DNA from: Microvelia longipes
Taxonomy: Eukaryota; Arthropoda; Insecta; Hemiptera; Veliidae
Direction of reading: 5' to 3'
Assembly (NCBI GenBank): GCA_018340805.1
Contig: JACMZG010000008.1
Location: 56,208,708-56,272,707, forward strand
Length of the DNA stretch: 64,000 nucleotides
Shown: positions 49,350 through 61,115 of the stretch, in pieces
Layout: each line of letters starts with the position of its first letter
Position numbering within the stretch: the first letter of the stretch is position 1
The notes under the pieces: model-generated
The model's database searches: none
Seen by the model: only the letters and a program-made list of their open reading frames with translations
Told to the model about the DNA's origin: nothing
Translations under genes and position numbers: made by a program

Positions 49350-50530
49350 TAAAATAAGATATGAGTATTTGGACAGCAAGATGCCCCTAGATAAAGTAAA
49401 ATATCTTAGGGGACAGCAAGCTACCCCTAGATAAAGTTACCTTCATGTGTAAAAATATATAAATTATTCTTTAAAAAAGAAGATCTTGCAAATATATATG
49501 TAAATACCCATTTTATTACAATTATTTTGATTTTAAATAATATGATATATAATATGCTTTAATATTATATGATATTATTGCTATAAAATTATTTTATTTT
49601 TTATTGTTATTGTACTTATTTATTTATAACTGTAAAACATTTAAATTCTAGGTAGATTAATGAAGAGTTCAGTCCTTTAAAAGTTTCTGTTCATTAACAA
49701 TAAACAGAATAAACAGTAATTAAAAAATAAAAGAAACAAAATAAAAAGTAAATAAACAGGAAATTTTAAAGGACTGAAGTCTTTGTTAATCTACCTAGAC
49801 TTTAATTCTTAACAGTCCAATAATAAATTTGTTAAGTAAAACATTTATTTCTACAGTAGTGATAAGTAGCGAAAAAATTGAAGTCCTCAAAATACGTATT
49901 TAAGTTCTATTTTTTTTACACAAGTAGGTGACTCACTCCAGGAACATCCTAATAACCATTTTAAGGTAAATCTAAAATCAAACCACACTTTGTAGTAATA
50001 ACCACACAATCTAACTACGTATTATAATTATTTCATGTTCTAACAAACTACAAGTTCACAAAACAGAATTAAAATTAACCCCCTCATTCATAAACTACTA
50101 ATGCACAACCATAACCAAGAAAGTTCTCCAAGAGAACTTCACTGCGGATTTTAAGAAGAATAAAAATGATAAATTTCAGCACAACAACTAACAATTCAGC
50201 AAAACACTAAAATTATTTTCTATTAAATATAAAATAAACAAATCTAATAGAACTGATCAACTAAAAATCAACTGAAAACTGATTTTAGTAAGGTTTTTCA
50301 ATCCAACCATATAATCTTACAAAATCATAACAATTTAAATGTGGGTCTTTTAAAATTTATTAAAAAAAAACTTCATAATTATGCCTAAAAAACTTCTATA
50401 ATCATAATTATAGAATTTGTTAGGGCATCATAATAACTGAAACAAGGGATAAAAGATTTTCATAATTACAATGAGAGCAGGATTGTGAAAAATATCAGCA
50501 TAGCATGTTAGAGACATAAATACTAACACT
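49350..50530. other. Dys intron with an inverted repeat
   Basis: The block ctaggtagattaatgaagag/ttcagtcctttaaaa at 49648-49685 is mirrored at about 49755-49805 (aaaggactgaagtctttgtt, aatctacctagact). This gives a hairpin of about 150 bp. The rest is unremarkable. Confidence 0.55.
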
Positions 50531-50541
50531 TATTCTCATAC

Positions 50542-51456
50542 CTTTTTATCAGATACTTGCAAATCTTCATTAGAAGTGCTGTCATCTTCAACTTTAGCCT
50601 CATCTTCTGAGAAGACGAGAGCTTCATCTGTTTCCTTATCACTTCCGTTAAAGCTATCATTATCATCTTGTTTAGAAGATCCAGCATAAGAAATATTACC
50701 GACTATATGATAAGTTTTAGAAACTTGAATATTTTTTTGGACAGTTATAACTTTATCAGTTTGTGTAGTTTCAGGAAGAGATATTGTTGATGATTCTTGA
50801 TGATTTAGTTGATCTGATATTTCAACATGTACAGGATCCAATTCAGTGGATTGAAATTCAGGAGAGCCGAGTTTTTGTTTTTTAGCAACGACTTCTTCTT
50901 GATTTCCTTGCTTTCTATTTTTCTGATCAGGCGCTCTTCTTATAGTGGCAGGGGATTTTTCAGCATCAGATTCCGGACCAGAATCTACAATTTCAACAAC
51001 TTCAACAGACCCGGGAGCTAATGTGGTTGTTCTCTCCATAGGTTCCACTGATTTAGTAAAACTAATAGTTTTCGATATAACCTTTTCTTTTACTTCGACA
51101 ACTTTACAATCGCTACTTCTACTGGGTGGGGATTTATCTTCGATAATCTTATTCTGAGAAACATGAGAAAATAAAGAACTGTCTTTAGTTAAATTAAAAG
51201 TATCATTCTCGTAGGGCTCTCCTTCTTCAGGGATAGTTTCAATGTAAACAACATTTTCATAAACACTCCCTCGATTATTAGCTTTAGTTTCAACTTCCAT
51301 TGCTTCTATAGATTGATTAGAAGAACTTTTAATTCTTTTTTCACTTGATTCTAATTGTTCAGAAGCTTCAGTAACAGATATGATAGGTATATCTTTACTA
51401 TCTTTAGAATTATCATCGGTACTATCAGTTTCCATGATTTCAACATTATTCTTCCC
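50542..51456 (-). CDS. Dys: Dys exon 7: 305-residue acidic disordered insert
   Basis: Acceptor tatatgttttccag, donor AAG|GTATGA, phase 0 at both ends. It is by far the largest exon (915 bp). The composition is rich in Glu, Asp, Ser, Thr, Lys and Val, with no Trp-containing helix pattern. Clusters such as VEVVEIVDSGPESDAEKSP, ETDSTDDNSKDSKDI and DNDSFNGSDKETDE offer many acidic-directed kinase-type sites. There is one basic stretch (KNRKQGNQEEVVAKKQK) that could act as a nuclear-type signal. It sits between rod exons, so it reads as a long hinge. It is also the exon onto which the proposed short-isoform start would splice. Confidence 0.9.
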
Positions 51457-51599
51457 CTGGAAAACATATAAATTCTTCTTATTTAACACATTTGTTTTGT
51501 AAGACCGTAGAAACAAACCAAAAAGCAAAGAAGTCAATAGCACAGACACCACTATTAATCAAGATTGTTGCACCCAAATCAAAATGCACAAACACTGAC

Positions 51600-51617
51600 C
51601 TGTTGAAGCAAATCCAT
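51600..51617 (-). CDS. Dys: Candidate alternative first coding exon of a short Dys isoform
   Basis: The minus strand reads gtgATGg, giving M-D-L-L-Q-Q, followed by the donor GTCAGT. An in-frame TAA lies two codons upstream of the ATG, so this cannot be an internal exon in that frame. The start context has G at -3 and G at +4. Splicing to 51456 removes a 143-base intron and keeps phase 0, giving MDLLQQ joined to GKNNVE. Drosophila Dys is known to use several internal promoters for short products. That the same holds here is inference. No TATA box is obvious upstream. Confidence 0.5.
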
Positions 51618-51639
51618 CACCACTTAAATTTCTTCTTGA

Positions 51640-52960
51640 AAATGTTATGAACAAGCAGGACAACACAAGTCTGTTATGGAACTTGAAAACAAAGCAATGA
51701 AGAGATTAAGGTGTTATTGCAAGGCAACCACTTCACCATACAGGCAAAATTATTACTTTGATAAAACAAGACAAATGTAGTGAAACATCGTTAATTTTAC
51801 CTAGGATTGATAAATAGTTAAAAGAACAATTTCCTCATAATTAAAAAAATGATAATTCATAGTTTTAATAATTATTTTATTTATACTTAATTAAAACAAA
51901 AATATTTTTCATTTACAAAAATAATATGAAAATAGTACAATACAATCAAAATAAAGTAGTAGACTTTCTGCAAAAAGCATAAATGTTTTATTACTCTGGT
52001 GTTAAAACTGGTGCACTTATTACTCTACATGGTATAAAATCAAATGTCAATTTAAGATTAATTAATTTTACCTAAATAAGAATAGATTACAAATAATTAC
52101 TACATCATAATTATATTTAAAAATTTTAAATTTACTTGCCCATATCTAATCTTCTCATTATTTTTACAGACTTAAAATTTATTTATTTATTTAATTTTTT
52201 GTTACCCAATAATACATGTGAATAAATCAATAAGTATGAATACACCATACAATCACAAAGTTTTTGGAACAGAGGCATTGATATTCAACCTGCCTATACA
52301 AGAACATTCACAATAAATGTCAATGACAATATTTTTTTCATTAATTTCCTTAATTAATTTTTATTTTCACAGGTGAATGATTAGTTAAGTTATAAGTGTA
52401 ATTTTTAATACAAAATAACTTGAGTTTTCATCTCCTAAACTAATCTCTGTAAATTAGTTTCTAATTTACAGACTATTCTTTACTTTCATTACTGGCCTAA
52501 AATTTCTAGAATTGTAGTAAAAGTTCACCAAATTAGATTTCATTTTTAAAATGAATGAAATTTTAAAAAACTTTTTAAAGGTTTCTTTACAGAAGTGGAT
52601 AAGTAAGTAGTAATTAAAAGACTTTTATCTAAAAGCTAAAGAATTATTGTAAGAATAAAATACTCTAGTTCCTTAAGACCTCTATTGGTTTTAGTTTACC
52701 AAAAAAAGTGCATCCCCTTCTTAAGTAGTGAGTTCTGTATTCAATTATTTGCCCTGTAAATGTCATTTCTTTCCTTTGGGAGAATAAAACAGTGATGCCA
52801 ACTTAACGTTTTTAAAGGAGTTAAACTCCTGGATTTAAAGGAGTATGCTTATAATTACAGCATTATTCAAACTCATTTAAAGCTCACTTTATGCTAATTT
52901 TTATTTTTAGAAATCAAATAACAAGTAGTAACACTACTGCTGAAGACTAAGCAAAACAAG
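51640..52960. other. Dys intron, possible promoter region of the short isoform
   Basis: AT-rich. No repeat and no exon-like segment were recognised. Any internal promoter should lie in the first part (51620-52200), but I see no element I can name. Confidence 0.35.
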
Positions 52961-52969
52961 TTAATTATG

Positions 52970-52971
<2 letters not shown>

Positions 52972-53018
<47 letters not shown>

Positions 53019-53032
53019 TATATATATATTAT
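52972..53032. repeat. (TA)n microsatellite
   Basis: About 60 bases of TA with tatt interruptions. Confidence 0.9.
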
Positions 53033-53532
53033 ACACAATATAAACATACATATCATTTTTTTCATCATCAAGAACCTCTGAAACAGCTCCTGGTAATAAT
53101 CAGGAAAAGGGTAGCCATTAGAATTTTTTCTAAAGAAAATGTCTAGTCTAAAATAATCTAAATCTAGTAATAAAATAAAAAATCAACAAAAGAAACCAAC
53201 ATGTTAAGTTAGGAGATTTAAAAATTAATTTAAGAGGTAAAAAAGATTAATCAAAGGTTATTTAAGGTTCAACTGACTCTTTTGAACAAATTTTAAGTAT
53301 TTTTTTCAGTTTTATAAAGTTATTAAAATTTTACATGCCTTGTGAGACAAAATGTAAGTAATTTTCATAGGCAAGTCTCGGGAGCTAATTAGTTTATCTT
53401 CCGAGGCCAGAATTTTATCCTTTGGCTTTGCCATATTATGAAACTTAAGCTTGAGTTGTAAAATTTCATTCCATCCCTCGTAGCATAAAAACTATTTTAC
53501 AAAAGAGGTTTAGAGCAACTAAATCGAGTAGC

Positions 53533-53870
53533 AACCATAGAGATATATTACTAGAGGGGCATAGCCTACCTCAATACATTGACATGCCTGAAACATCATT
53601 TTGGGGGTTTCAGGGGCTCTGAGTAACCTCATTGAAACCTCCTCCAAGATTAAGTAAAAGTTATAATAAAGAAATTGTTTTCGGTTTCCCGCACATTGTT
53701 TGTGCTCTGATTTGTATTTTAAAAGTTCTATAATAATAGTTACAGTAATTTTCTTCTGTTTATTTTATTATATTGATAGTAGAAGGTGGTCAGGTTACTT
53801 TTTTGATGTTTCAAAATTCAACCAATAGGTCTCCTCTAGTAATAATAGCTCCATGGTAGTTACCAGAAAT
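53533..53870. repeat. Dispersed inverted-repeat element
   Basis: The left end (accatagagatatattacta, gaggggcatagcctacct) pairs with the right end (ctcctctagtaataatagct, ccatggtag). The right part matches the fragments at 20-105 and 39940-40025. Confidence 0.5.
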
Positions 53871-54498
53871 TTGTTTTTAAGCATGTTTGAATTTTGGATA
53901 GTTCAAAATTTATTTAGTTGGAAAGTTTACAAAATGCAGGCATGATGCAAGATCTTAATATCCACGTAGACAAAATGTATATGATTAAAATGTAAATGGT
54001 GATTTGAAAAGTAAACGTACAAAACCCAGTTTTAAAACCAATCTTGTTTTACGAAATATTTACTGATCCAAGGGATTCTTCAATAGAATAAATTTAAAAG
54101 AAATTAATTCATAATGGAATTAGTTACAAATAAATATTTTTACTTTTATAATTTTTCTTGACTTTTATAACGCCTAAATTGTATATGCTATATATTCAAT
54201 AGAAAATGAAGATGGGCAGTTACATGAAATGTTAATATGATTTTAACAATTTTTTTATTCCATAATTCATTTATACTCTATTTCACAAAGTTAAAATATA
54301 TGAAGATGATCCTCAACCAAAAATAAATGCAGTTAGTATATGGACTGTAAATAAAGAAATCATGATCTAGTAAAACACATTGAAAAAAATAAAAGAAAAA
54401 GTTAAATAAAAACCATACTCATAGTGCAAAAATCAGTGCAAAAGAAAAAGCGTGCATGGAAACTAGTGAGTTAGAAATCAAATCTAGGATTTCATTAC

Positions 54499-54681
54499 CT
54501 GAAGATTGTCAAACGTCTTATGAAGGCGTTTATCAACTAAGTCTAATTTAGAGGTGGATTCATTGAGTCTTTCTTTAAGTGATTCTAAATATGAAATATC
54601 ACAGAGGGAAAGGAATGTGTTGTAATCTTCATTAACTTGCTGCTTTATGGTTTTATGCTTTTTAAGTTCTTCTAAAGTTTC
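54499..54681 (-). CDS. Dys: Dys exon 6: rod repeat segment
   Basis: Acceptor atattttttttag, donor CAG|GTAATG, phase 0 at both ends, 61 codons. It includes ETLEELKKHKTIKQQVNEDY and LESLKERLNESTSKLDLVDK. It fits the middle and last helices of the repeat begun in the exon at 57056. Confidence 0.85.
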
Positions 54682-54771
54682 CTAAAAAAAATATTATTTT
54701 TTAAAGCTAATATACAATAAAGTATCACCTAGCAAAGCATTAAGCAAAAAATTAAACACAAATATGTTTAA

Positions 54772-55460
54772 ATAACACCAACAACCACGTCTCTCCACTA
54801 AACATTATCTATTAAATAAATCTGTTAAAAGCGGTGTATACGTCATCAAATGCGGTTTCGAAGGCTGTAATAAGCGTTATTTAGGCCAAACAGGTCGCGA
54901 TTTCACAACTCGTTTCCGTGAGCACTTACCCACTAATTTCTCAGCTCATACTGCTCAAGAGAGTCACGGAAAAAAGGACACAAGGTTGGTTTCCTTCATT
55001 TTGAAAATAAAGGTGCCAAACTTAACTCGTTAGAGAATTTAGAAATTAGAAGAGCCCTCAAAGAAAACAGTGAGGATTGCCTTAATGATAAAACTGACGG
55101 TGGGGGATCAGTGATTATCCAAGCTCTGATTACTTCTACCTGCCCTCAACTTGATCACTGGACGTGATCCTCCCTTCTACATCTCACCAGTAATTTTTTA
55201 ACTTTTTGTTTTATTTTTTCGACTTGTTTCTTTTTATTTTGTTAATTTTTACATTTTTTTGTAGGTGGATTTTGGTTTTTATGCTTTAACCTTTTTATTT
55301 TGTATATTTTTAAGTTTATGATTTTCGCTTGTTTTAGGCACTGTTGATGGCTATTTGCCGAAAGCCGGCTCTGCCAATTTATTTAATAGATAATGTTTAG
55401 TGGAGAGACATGGTTGTTGGTGTTATTTATTGTGAAGTACTCCACGGCGCTTTTAAAAGT
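54772..55460 (+). mobile_element. Penelope-like element fragment with inverted ends
   Basis: It is flanked by the direct repeat cacaaatatgtttaa (54757-54771 and 55461-55475), a 15-bp target duplication. Near both ends lies a 52-bp inverted repeat (54770-54821 and 55377-55428) with a single mismatch, containing gtctctccactaaacattat. Inside is a GIY-YIG domain remnant. Inverted terminal copies and a GIY-YIG nuclease are hallmarks of Penelope-like elements. The reverse transcriptase is missing (5' truncation). It lies in a Dys intron, antisense to Dys. Confidence 0.85.
54821..55167 (+). pseudogene. GIY-YIG endonuclease domain of a Penelope-like element, frameshifted
   Basis: The frame reads VKSGVYVIKCGFEGCNKRYL, then GQTGRDFTTRFREHL. 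This gives the GIY-like GVYV, the YIG-like RYLGQTGR and the conserved Arg of the nuclease. Before GIY it carries a CxxC-type spacing (KCGFEGC), as in Penelope proteins. The frame breaks at the A-run near 54967-54976. The continuation (VGFLHFENKGAKLNSLENLE, with the catalytic-type Glu) is in another frame and ends with TGA at 55165-55167. Without the frameshift it would be a nearly complete nuclease domain. As it stands it is dead. Confidence 0.8.
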
Positions 55461-55499
55461 CACAAATATGTTTAATATTTTATGAAACTACATAGATAA

Positions 55500-56180
55500 A
55501 ATTCAAAAAGTATCAAGTAAAAACAAGATGACAAAAGTAATAATAATGATTCAAGATCAATTAATAATAAGAGGCCCTTTACATCATGGCAGCTCTGTAA
55601 TTTAGCCAGCCACCTAACTGTGTTGTCCCGAAGCAGTTTCTTTTTGTTTTAAAAGACAATGTCTTGTACAAAGTGGAATTCAAAAAATTTATACATAAAA
55701 TAAAAACAAGGATAGCTTAAACATAGAGCTAATATAATATTAATACTAAGCTTAGGTGGATGATAATGTAAAGTCATGATTAATCATTATTATTACCAAT
55801 GATATATATTTTAATTATTATCATTACTAATATTTTTGTGCACTTATTTTGTTTCATTTAATGTATCATTAATCTTTTTTAATCATAAATTATTTAAAAT
55901 TTATTTTATTACTATTTTTTTTCATTTACTATTATAAATAAAGTAAATATAGATTTAAATTAAAATAAAAAGGAATATACTTACTAATAGTACTATAGTA
56001 ATGATAATTAATAATACTCACTACTAGTATACACACATATACATACATACATACATATCTGTGACTAAGTAATATTATAAATTGCTAAAAATATATAAGT
56101 AAATTATACTACTAGAAAGAAATGGTTTATAAGTAATTATATATATATATATGATTAGGAACTATTAGGATAAATGTCAT
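55500..56180. other. Dys intron, AT-rich, no feature recognised
   Basis: Short acatacat and (TA) runs near 56035-56065 and 56138-56152. Nothing else is supported. Confidence 0.45.
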
Positions 56181-56182
56181 TC

Positions 56183-56481
56183 ATTGAGGCAGAAGGCTCT
56201 GTCCCACGGAAGTTTGTGGTATTAGAAGTTATGTAAAAGCATACTGCCACAATATTAGCAAATTTCAAAATTTACTAATCCAAAAATGTGATTTGTTTAA
56301 ATGTTATTTGTTTAAAGTTAAGCACGTCTTATGATACAATTGGATCCAATAGTGATGGTAAGATTTAATACTTTGCTTTATGTTTAGCTTACATAGTAGT
56401 AAATGTGCATTTAATTTCAACCTAATCTGTTAACTTGTCAAAGTAAAGTGAATATTTAAAATTTCTGCTGAGTCACATTTC

Positions 56482-56543
<62 letters not shown>
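56183..56543 (+). mobile_element. Hairpin-headed retroposon copy, diverged, with (TA)n tail
   Basis: The head is decayed (gaggcagaaggctctgtccc) but the gcatactgccacaatattag block, gatttgtttaaatgttat and atagtagtaaatgtgcatt follow the family order. The copy ends in (TA)n at 56491-56543. Confidence 0.5.
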
Positions 56544-56548
<5 letters not shown>

Positions 56549-56873
56549 TATTTTTGTATCAGCAAGTCCTCTCCTACATGACCCAAATCTCATAAAAATA
56601 ATAAATATTAGCTATACATAAAAGTTAATTAATTCAAATTAATTAGAAATTTAACTATGTTAAAAATATCACATTTTGTATCATGGTAAGATTTCTTTAA
56701 ATGGTTTTATACCTTTAAAACTATTTGTTATAATAATATTGATACATAATACTGATATTATATTATACTGTATTATACAATAATAATACTGATAATTGAT
56801 CAAACCACTCTGAATATCATGTATATTTTAAGAGAAGTAAAGTCAAGTATACATTCCTCAAGCAAATTGTTAC

Positions 56874-57056
56874 CTTGACGAATGTAAGTTCAGCATCTAG
56901 ATCTCTGTCTCCTTTAGGAGTCGATTCGACTTGATCCAACTCATTGTTAACAGACTGACACCAGCTAACTATAGAGCCAATACCTCCGTTCATTCTCTGT
57001 GATATTTCCAGAGCCTTTTCTAATTCTCCTTTGGAAGATGTCAATTCTTCTCCAAG
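56874..57056 (-). CDS. Dys: Dys exon 5: dystrophin-type repeat, helices A-B
   Basis: Acceptor ttttcttttag, donor AAG|GTAACA, phase 0 at both ends, 61 codons. It includes LGEELTSSKGELEKALEISQ, RMNGGIGSIVSWCQSVNNEL and LDAELTFVK. The pattern LG, eight or so residues, LEK-L--S--M, then a short gap, a Trp and an E-L turn follows the human dystrophin rod around repeats 15-16 as I remember it. This is one of the main reasons for calling the gene dystrophin and not nesprin/Msp300. Confidence 0.9.
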
Positions 57057-57059
57057 CTA

Positions 57060-58040
57060 AAAGAAAATAGTTTGTAAAGAAAGGGTAAGAAGAGAATGCA
57101 ATTCATATAAAATATTTGGCCAAAGTTCAGTCAAGTACAGATTAGGGCAAAATTTGGACTAAGGGGTTTTATGCATAGCAAAATAAACTCTAATTTAATG
57201 CCAATCATTTAATAAGAGTTTTTCTTCTCACAATTCACACCTTACAAAAGAAATATTCCCCAAGAAAATTTCATAATATGGTCCATTAAAACTTAAAAAT
57301 AAAAGTAAAATACTGGTATTTTGGGGGGAATATTTTCATATGCGTAAACATTAAATCCTTTAAAATATCGGGAAAACACAGTCCTAGACTTTGAAAAATG
57401 GTCTCTAACCACTGTAAATTGATTATAATTGATTCTTCTTTTGATTACATCGTTTTAAAAACTACGTTCTAATTAATCATAAAAATGATATTATAAAATA
57501 AAACTACACAAAACAAATGTAAAAACATCACCAAGAAAACACGAGTAAAATAACCTGATTTGATTAAAAATTTGTTCCCGCTTCCTTCTTGTAGGATTGG
57601 ACCTGTCTTAAAAAACTTTTTAAAACTTTTTTTTTCTTGAAAAAACCTTTTTTTCTTCAGTTTTTCTTGAAAAACTGACCCGTCCAGATTTTTAAAACTG
57701 TAGTCGATAGACTGTAGGGTGTATGTCAAGTAATAGCTTAATGAAAAATTACCAGATTAAGATGATATTAGTATTAAAAGCTGCTAAAAGCTGTATGTAT
57801 GCTTTTAAAATAATAAATAAATCTTAATCTCTCTTAATCAAATTTTTATCAATTATTGAAACGATTAAACAGTTCTGGTGTCAACTGTTTACAGAGACAG
57901 TGAATATTCAGAAATAAAAACATTAAAAAATGTAAACATTATACATGAAAAATAATTTATTTTCGTAATAAATTTTGTTATTTGGTCACCATTTTGTTGA
58001 CTTATATTATAAAACTCTACTTATTTAGCTAATTTATGGT
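57060..58040. other. Dys intron, with a foldback fragment
   Basis: At 57365-57420 the block agtcctagactttgaaaaat, ggtctctaacc matches the left end of the foldback at 48065. The rest is not recognised. Confidence 0.45.
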
Positions 58041-58048
58041 ATTATCAC

Positions 58049-58195
58049 CTTATTATAAAGTCGTTTGAGTGTATCTAATCTGGTTGACAGGTTATTGGAA
58101 GGATCTGCGACAGGATTATCTTCAACCAACTTCCTGCCAGTCTTTATTATGTCTTCTACTTCTCCTTTAATGTCACTCAGCATTTGGTAGAATCT
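58049..58195 (-). CDS. Dys: Dys exon 4: dystrophin-type repeat linker
   Basis: Acceptor attttgactgcag, donor AAG|GTGATA, phase 0 at both ends, 49 codons. It contains MLSDIKGEVEDIIKTGRKLV, then LSTRLDTLKRLYNK. The SDIKGEVEDIIKTGR stretch closely resembles a dystrophin rod motif (S-E-V-K-x-E-V-x-x-V-I-K-T-G-R). It is the most specific family signal in the window. Confidence 0.9.
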
Positions 58196-58314
58196 CTGCA
58201 GTCAAAATGAAACAAAAATAAATAAATAAATCTTGGAATTATAATTATTGGATTATATTGCAAAAAAATTATAGGGACTTTCATTTAAATAATCTTGAAT
58301 AAAAAGAAAAAAAT

Positions 58315-59222
58315 TGGATACAGAGTACCTTAATACTTATCTTCACAAGATAAGTTTGTCTTTGCTCAACCCGAGAATTGTTGGATAACCAAATATTTAG
58401 GGTTTTATAGATTTAAGTTTATTAAAGCTTAGAAAAATAATAGGAATTCAATCAAATAATATGGGTTAAACTTTTGCTGGCTTAAACTGTGATCATACTT
58501 GGATCCCTAGTTTTTTATTAGTATAGTTCTTTATGAGAATATTAGCTGTATATTTTATTAATACATAAAAAGATTAGTTATTTTAAATGACATGTGGCGA
58601 AACGTCCTGATTTTGATGGGTGTAAACAAATCTATTTTATATAATTATGTGTCCCCCCCCCCAAAAAAAATATACATGTTCACCAATAACTTACTAACTA
58701 AAAGTTCAATAGCTACGGAATTTCAACTACTAATTTATTACAAATTTAGCTATACGACAATGTGTCGACATCTAAGTGCAGTAATAAAATTAAAATTTAT
58801 TCGCCGTTACAATTTTAATAAGTAACACTTTAATATTTTCAAAGCAGCAAATAATATCAGAAGGCAATTTTGTGGATTCATTGACCACCAATAGATGCAT
58901 TTTTTTTATTAAATTTCAACTCAGCAAAATTTTAGATATTTAATGGTAAAAATGTTGACGATTCAGCAAACTAGGTTATTTTAATCTAGAAAATGTCATC
59001 TTCCGGGCAGAATAACTAGACCATAAATCTTACTTTTATAACAAGTTTTAGCTCTCATTGCATAACTCAAGAGAGAGTTATGCATGACACAGGCACTCAC
59101 ACACACAGCATGATAAAAACCACTTAAAATTCATAAAAATGCCTGAAACATTGGTTTCAGATTTTTAGGGTGAACGCAATACTTTTCCTTATACCTATAA
59201 TAGAAGGCGAGGAAAAGTAAAA
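58315..59222 (-). repeat. Repeat related to the 5S-like family, second subfamily
   Basis: It matches the copy at 35592-36425: a gcctgaaacattggtttcag block, catgctgtgtgtgtgagtg and the ggtactctgtatcc end. It is interrupted by a ccccccccaaaaaaaa run at about 58652. Confidence 0.6.
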
Positions 59223-59342
59223 ACACTAATTTTGCCAAGCTATTAATGTAACATAATTTTTTCAAGGCTTAAAACAAATAAATTAACACAGAACTGATAA
59301 AAAAATATATCAGTAAAATGAGTGTGAATGGAGTTCTTCGTA

Positions 59343-59637
59343 AATAATGAAAGAAAAGAAGTCTTGTCACAAAACAAAACTTTATTTGCAAAGCGCTTTA
59401 AACTAGAGGCCATCATCAGTGCAAAACCATTAAGATGTTAAAAAAGAAGAGAAGTGAGTCTTTGTTTTCTTACTAGATATTAGAGTTAGACTGTGATAAC
59501 TAGTTAGAAAACATAGACTCACTTTTCTTCTTCTTTAACATCTCAATGGTTTCGCACTGATGAAGGCCTCTAGTTAGGTTTAAAGCGCTTTGCAAATAAA
59601 GTTTTGTTTTGTGACAAGACTAATTTTCTTTCATTAT
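59343..59637. mobile_element. MITE with ~130-bp inverted arms
   Basis: The left arm starts aatgaaagaaaagaagtcttg and contains aaagcgctttaaactagagg and catcatcagtgcaaaacc. The right arm is its reverse complement and ends ctaattttctttcatta. The central part is about 60 bases. No coding sequence is seen. The gene-free sequence continues to 61100. Confidence 0.8.
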
Positions 59638-59639
59638 TG

Positions 59640-61100
59640 ATCAAAAAAGTTTGTACAGCTAGCAAATTTTGTATTTGCTTCAAACCTATCTTTCTGATTT
59701 TGAAGGAATTAATTGGATTTTAGGAACTGAGGGTGCTCCATTGCAGGACAAGAATAAGTATAGTATTTTTTTTAATTTTCATGCAACTGTAATTGTGATT
59801 TACTTAAAGCACCTCTGGGCTATAAAAACACAACCTACTAAATAAGAAAAATTATAGTTATTTTTTTAAATGTAAAGTGAGTTTTAACTCATATTATATA
59901 TATGTGAGTGTGTGTGTTTTTTTATGCTAGTTTTACAGCATGCTTCACATATTGTATTACATGCTATTAACGCAGTAAATAGATTTAGTAAAAAGAAAGT
60001 TCGCAACCTAGTGATAAAACTAATGGCGAGTAAGTATATAAGAAATCTTAACGTGTAAGATGAATATAGATATTACATAACTAAAGAGTATAAAACTAAA
60101 AACTACTTAACTTAAAACTTAGTAACAACAAAAATCAACAAAATTGTACCAATGCAGTAATATTCCCTCTAACAATGACGTGACATATAATATAACAGAA
60201 TTATAACGCCTCAAAGAAGGTCTTAATTATTTAATTTAAACCGGTAAGACCACACAACCAACCGAATAGACTAGCACACAAGTAAAGTATGTAGAAAGTT
60301 CATAATAAAGTAAAAATTCAGTGTAAAATAACTCCATGACACTGATTTGTTGATTTCTATCATTTATCATCAAACTAGAAATTACACAAAATAGCTAATT
60401 ATTTGGTTCATTACCAATTATTATTCTATATTATATTTAACTAAGTCATTCATTATATTATTACGTGTATGTTTTATGCTATTTTTGATAACTATTTCTT
60501 TTATTACTATTGATCTTAATATATAAGTACATTTTTTTTGTTTTTAAGAATAATAATTAAGTAACGACACATATTAATAATGAAATGATTAAATTTTGTG
60601 TGTGTGTGTCTGTACAAACCTATGACTTTCTAGACAAATTTTTTGTCTCAAGGCAAATTTTGAAAACTTTCTCAGATCGAAATTAAAGTAGGTACAAAAA
60701 CTAATTAAATAAAAGTACAGACCCAAATTTTTGATAAAATATTAATGATAATAACCCACAATAATGCAGCAAAATTCCAAAATTTTACAAAAAATCAAAA
60801 ACTTATTGGATCAAGCTGAAACATAATATGAATATACTGCTATATAAGGCAAACAAAATGCCAAAAGTCAAAAATGTTATCATCATTAGAGTTGATATTA
60901 TCGTTTTACATATATAAGTTTGTTATCAAATTAGTTTTTGACTTATGCATTTGTCCATTTTTACTAACCAATTTTTTACCAACCTCCTACCTTTTTATCA
61001 ACCAGAGGCCCACTTAAGTTTAACTTAACTGATGGTTCTCAGTTAAGCCTCTTTCGACTAACCGCTTATGCTCTGTAACTTAAACATCTAAATCCTTTAA
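59640..61100. other. Dys intron, AT-rich, no feature recognised
   Basis: The block near 60595-60680 (tgtgtgtgtgtctgtacaaa, ctcagatcgaaattaaagta) resembles the 3' end of the hairpin family on the minus strand. Nothing else is supported. Confidence 0.4.
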
Positions 61101-61115
61101 CAGATATAATCATAC

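Noticed and set aside
51457..51552. Open extension of the acidic exon with a hydrophobic N-terminal start (MVSVLLTSLLFGLFL)
   Set aside because: A good acceptor (tatatgttttccag) lies at 51457 and the extension does not resemble a dystrophin segment. It is more likely intron. A hydrophobic leader would not suit a cytoplasmic protein.
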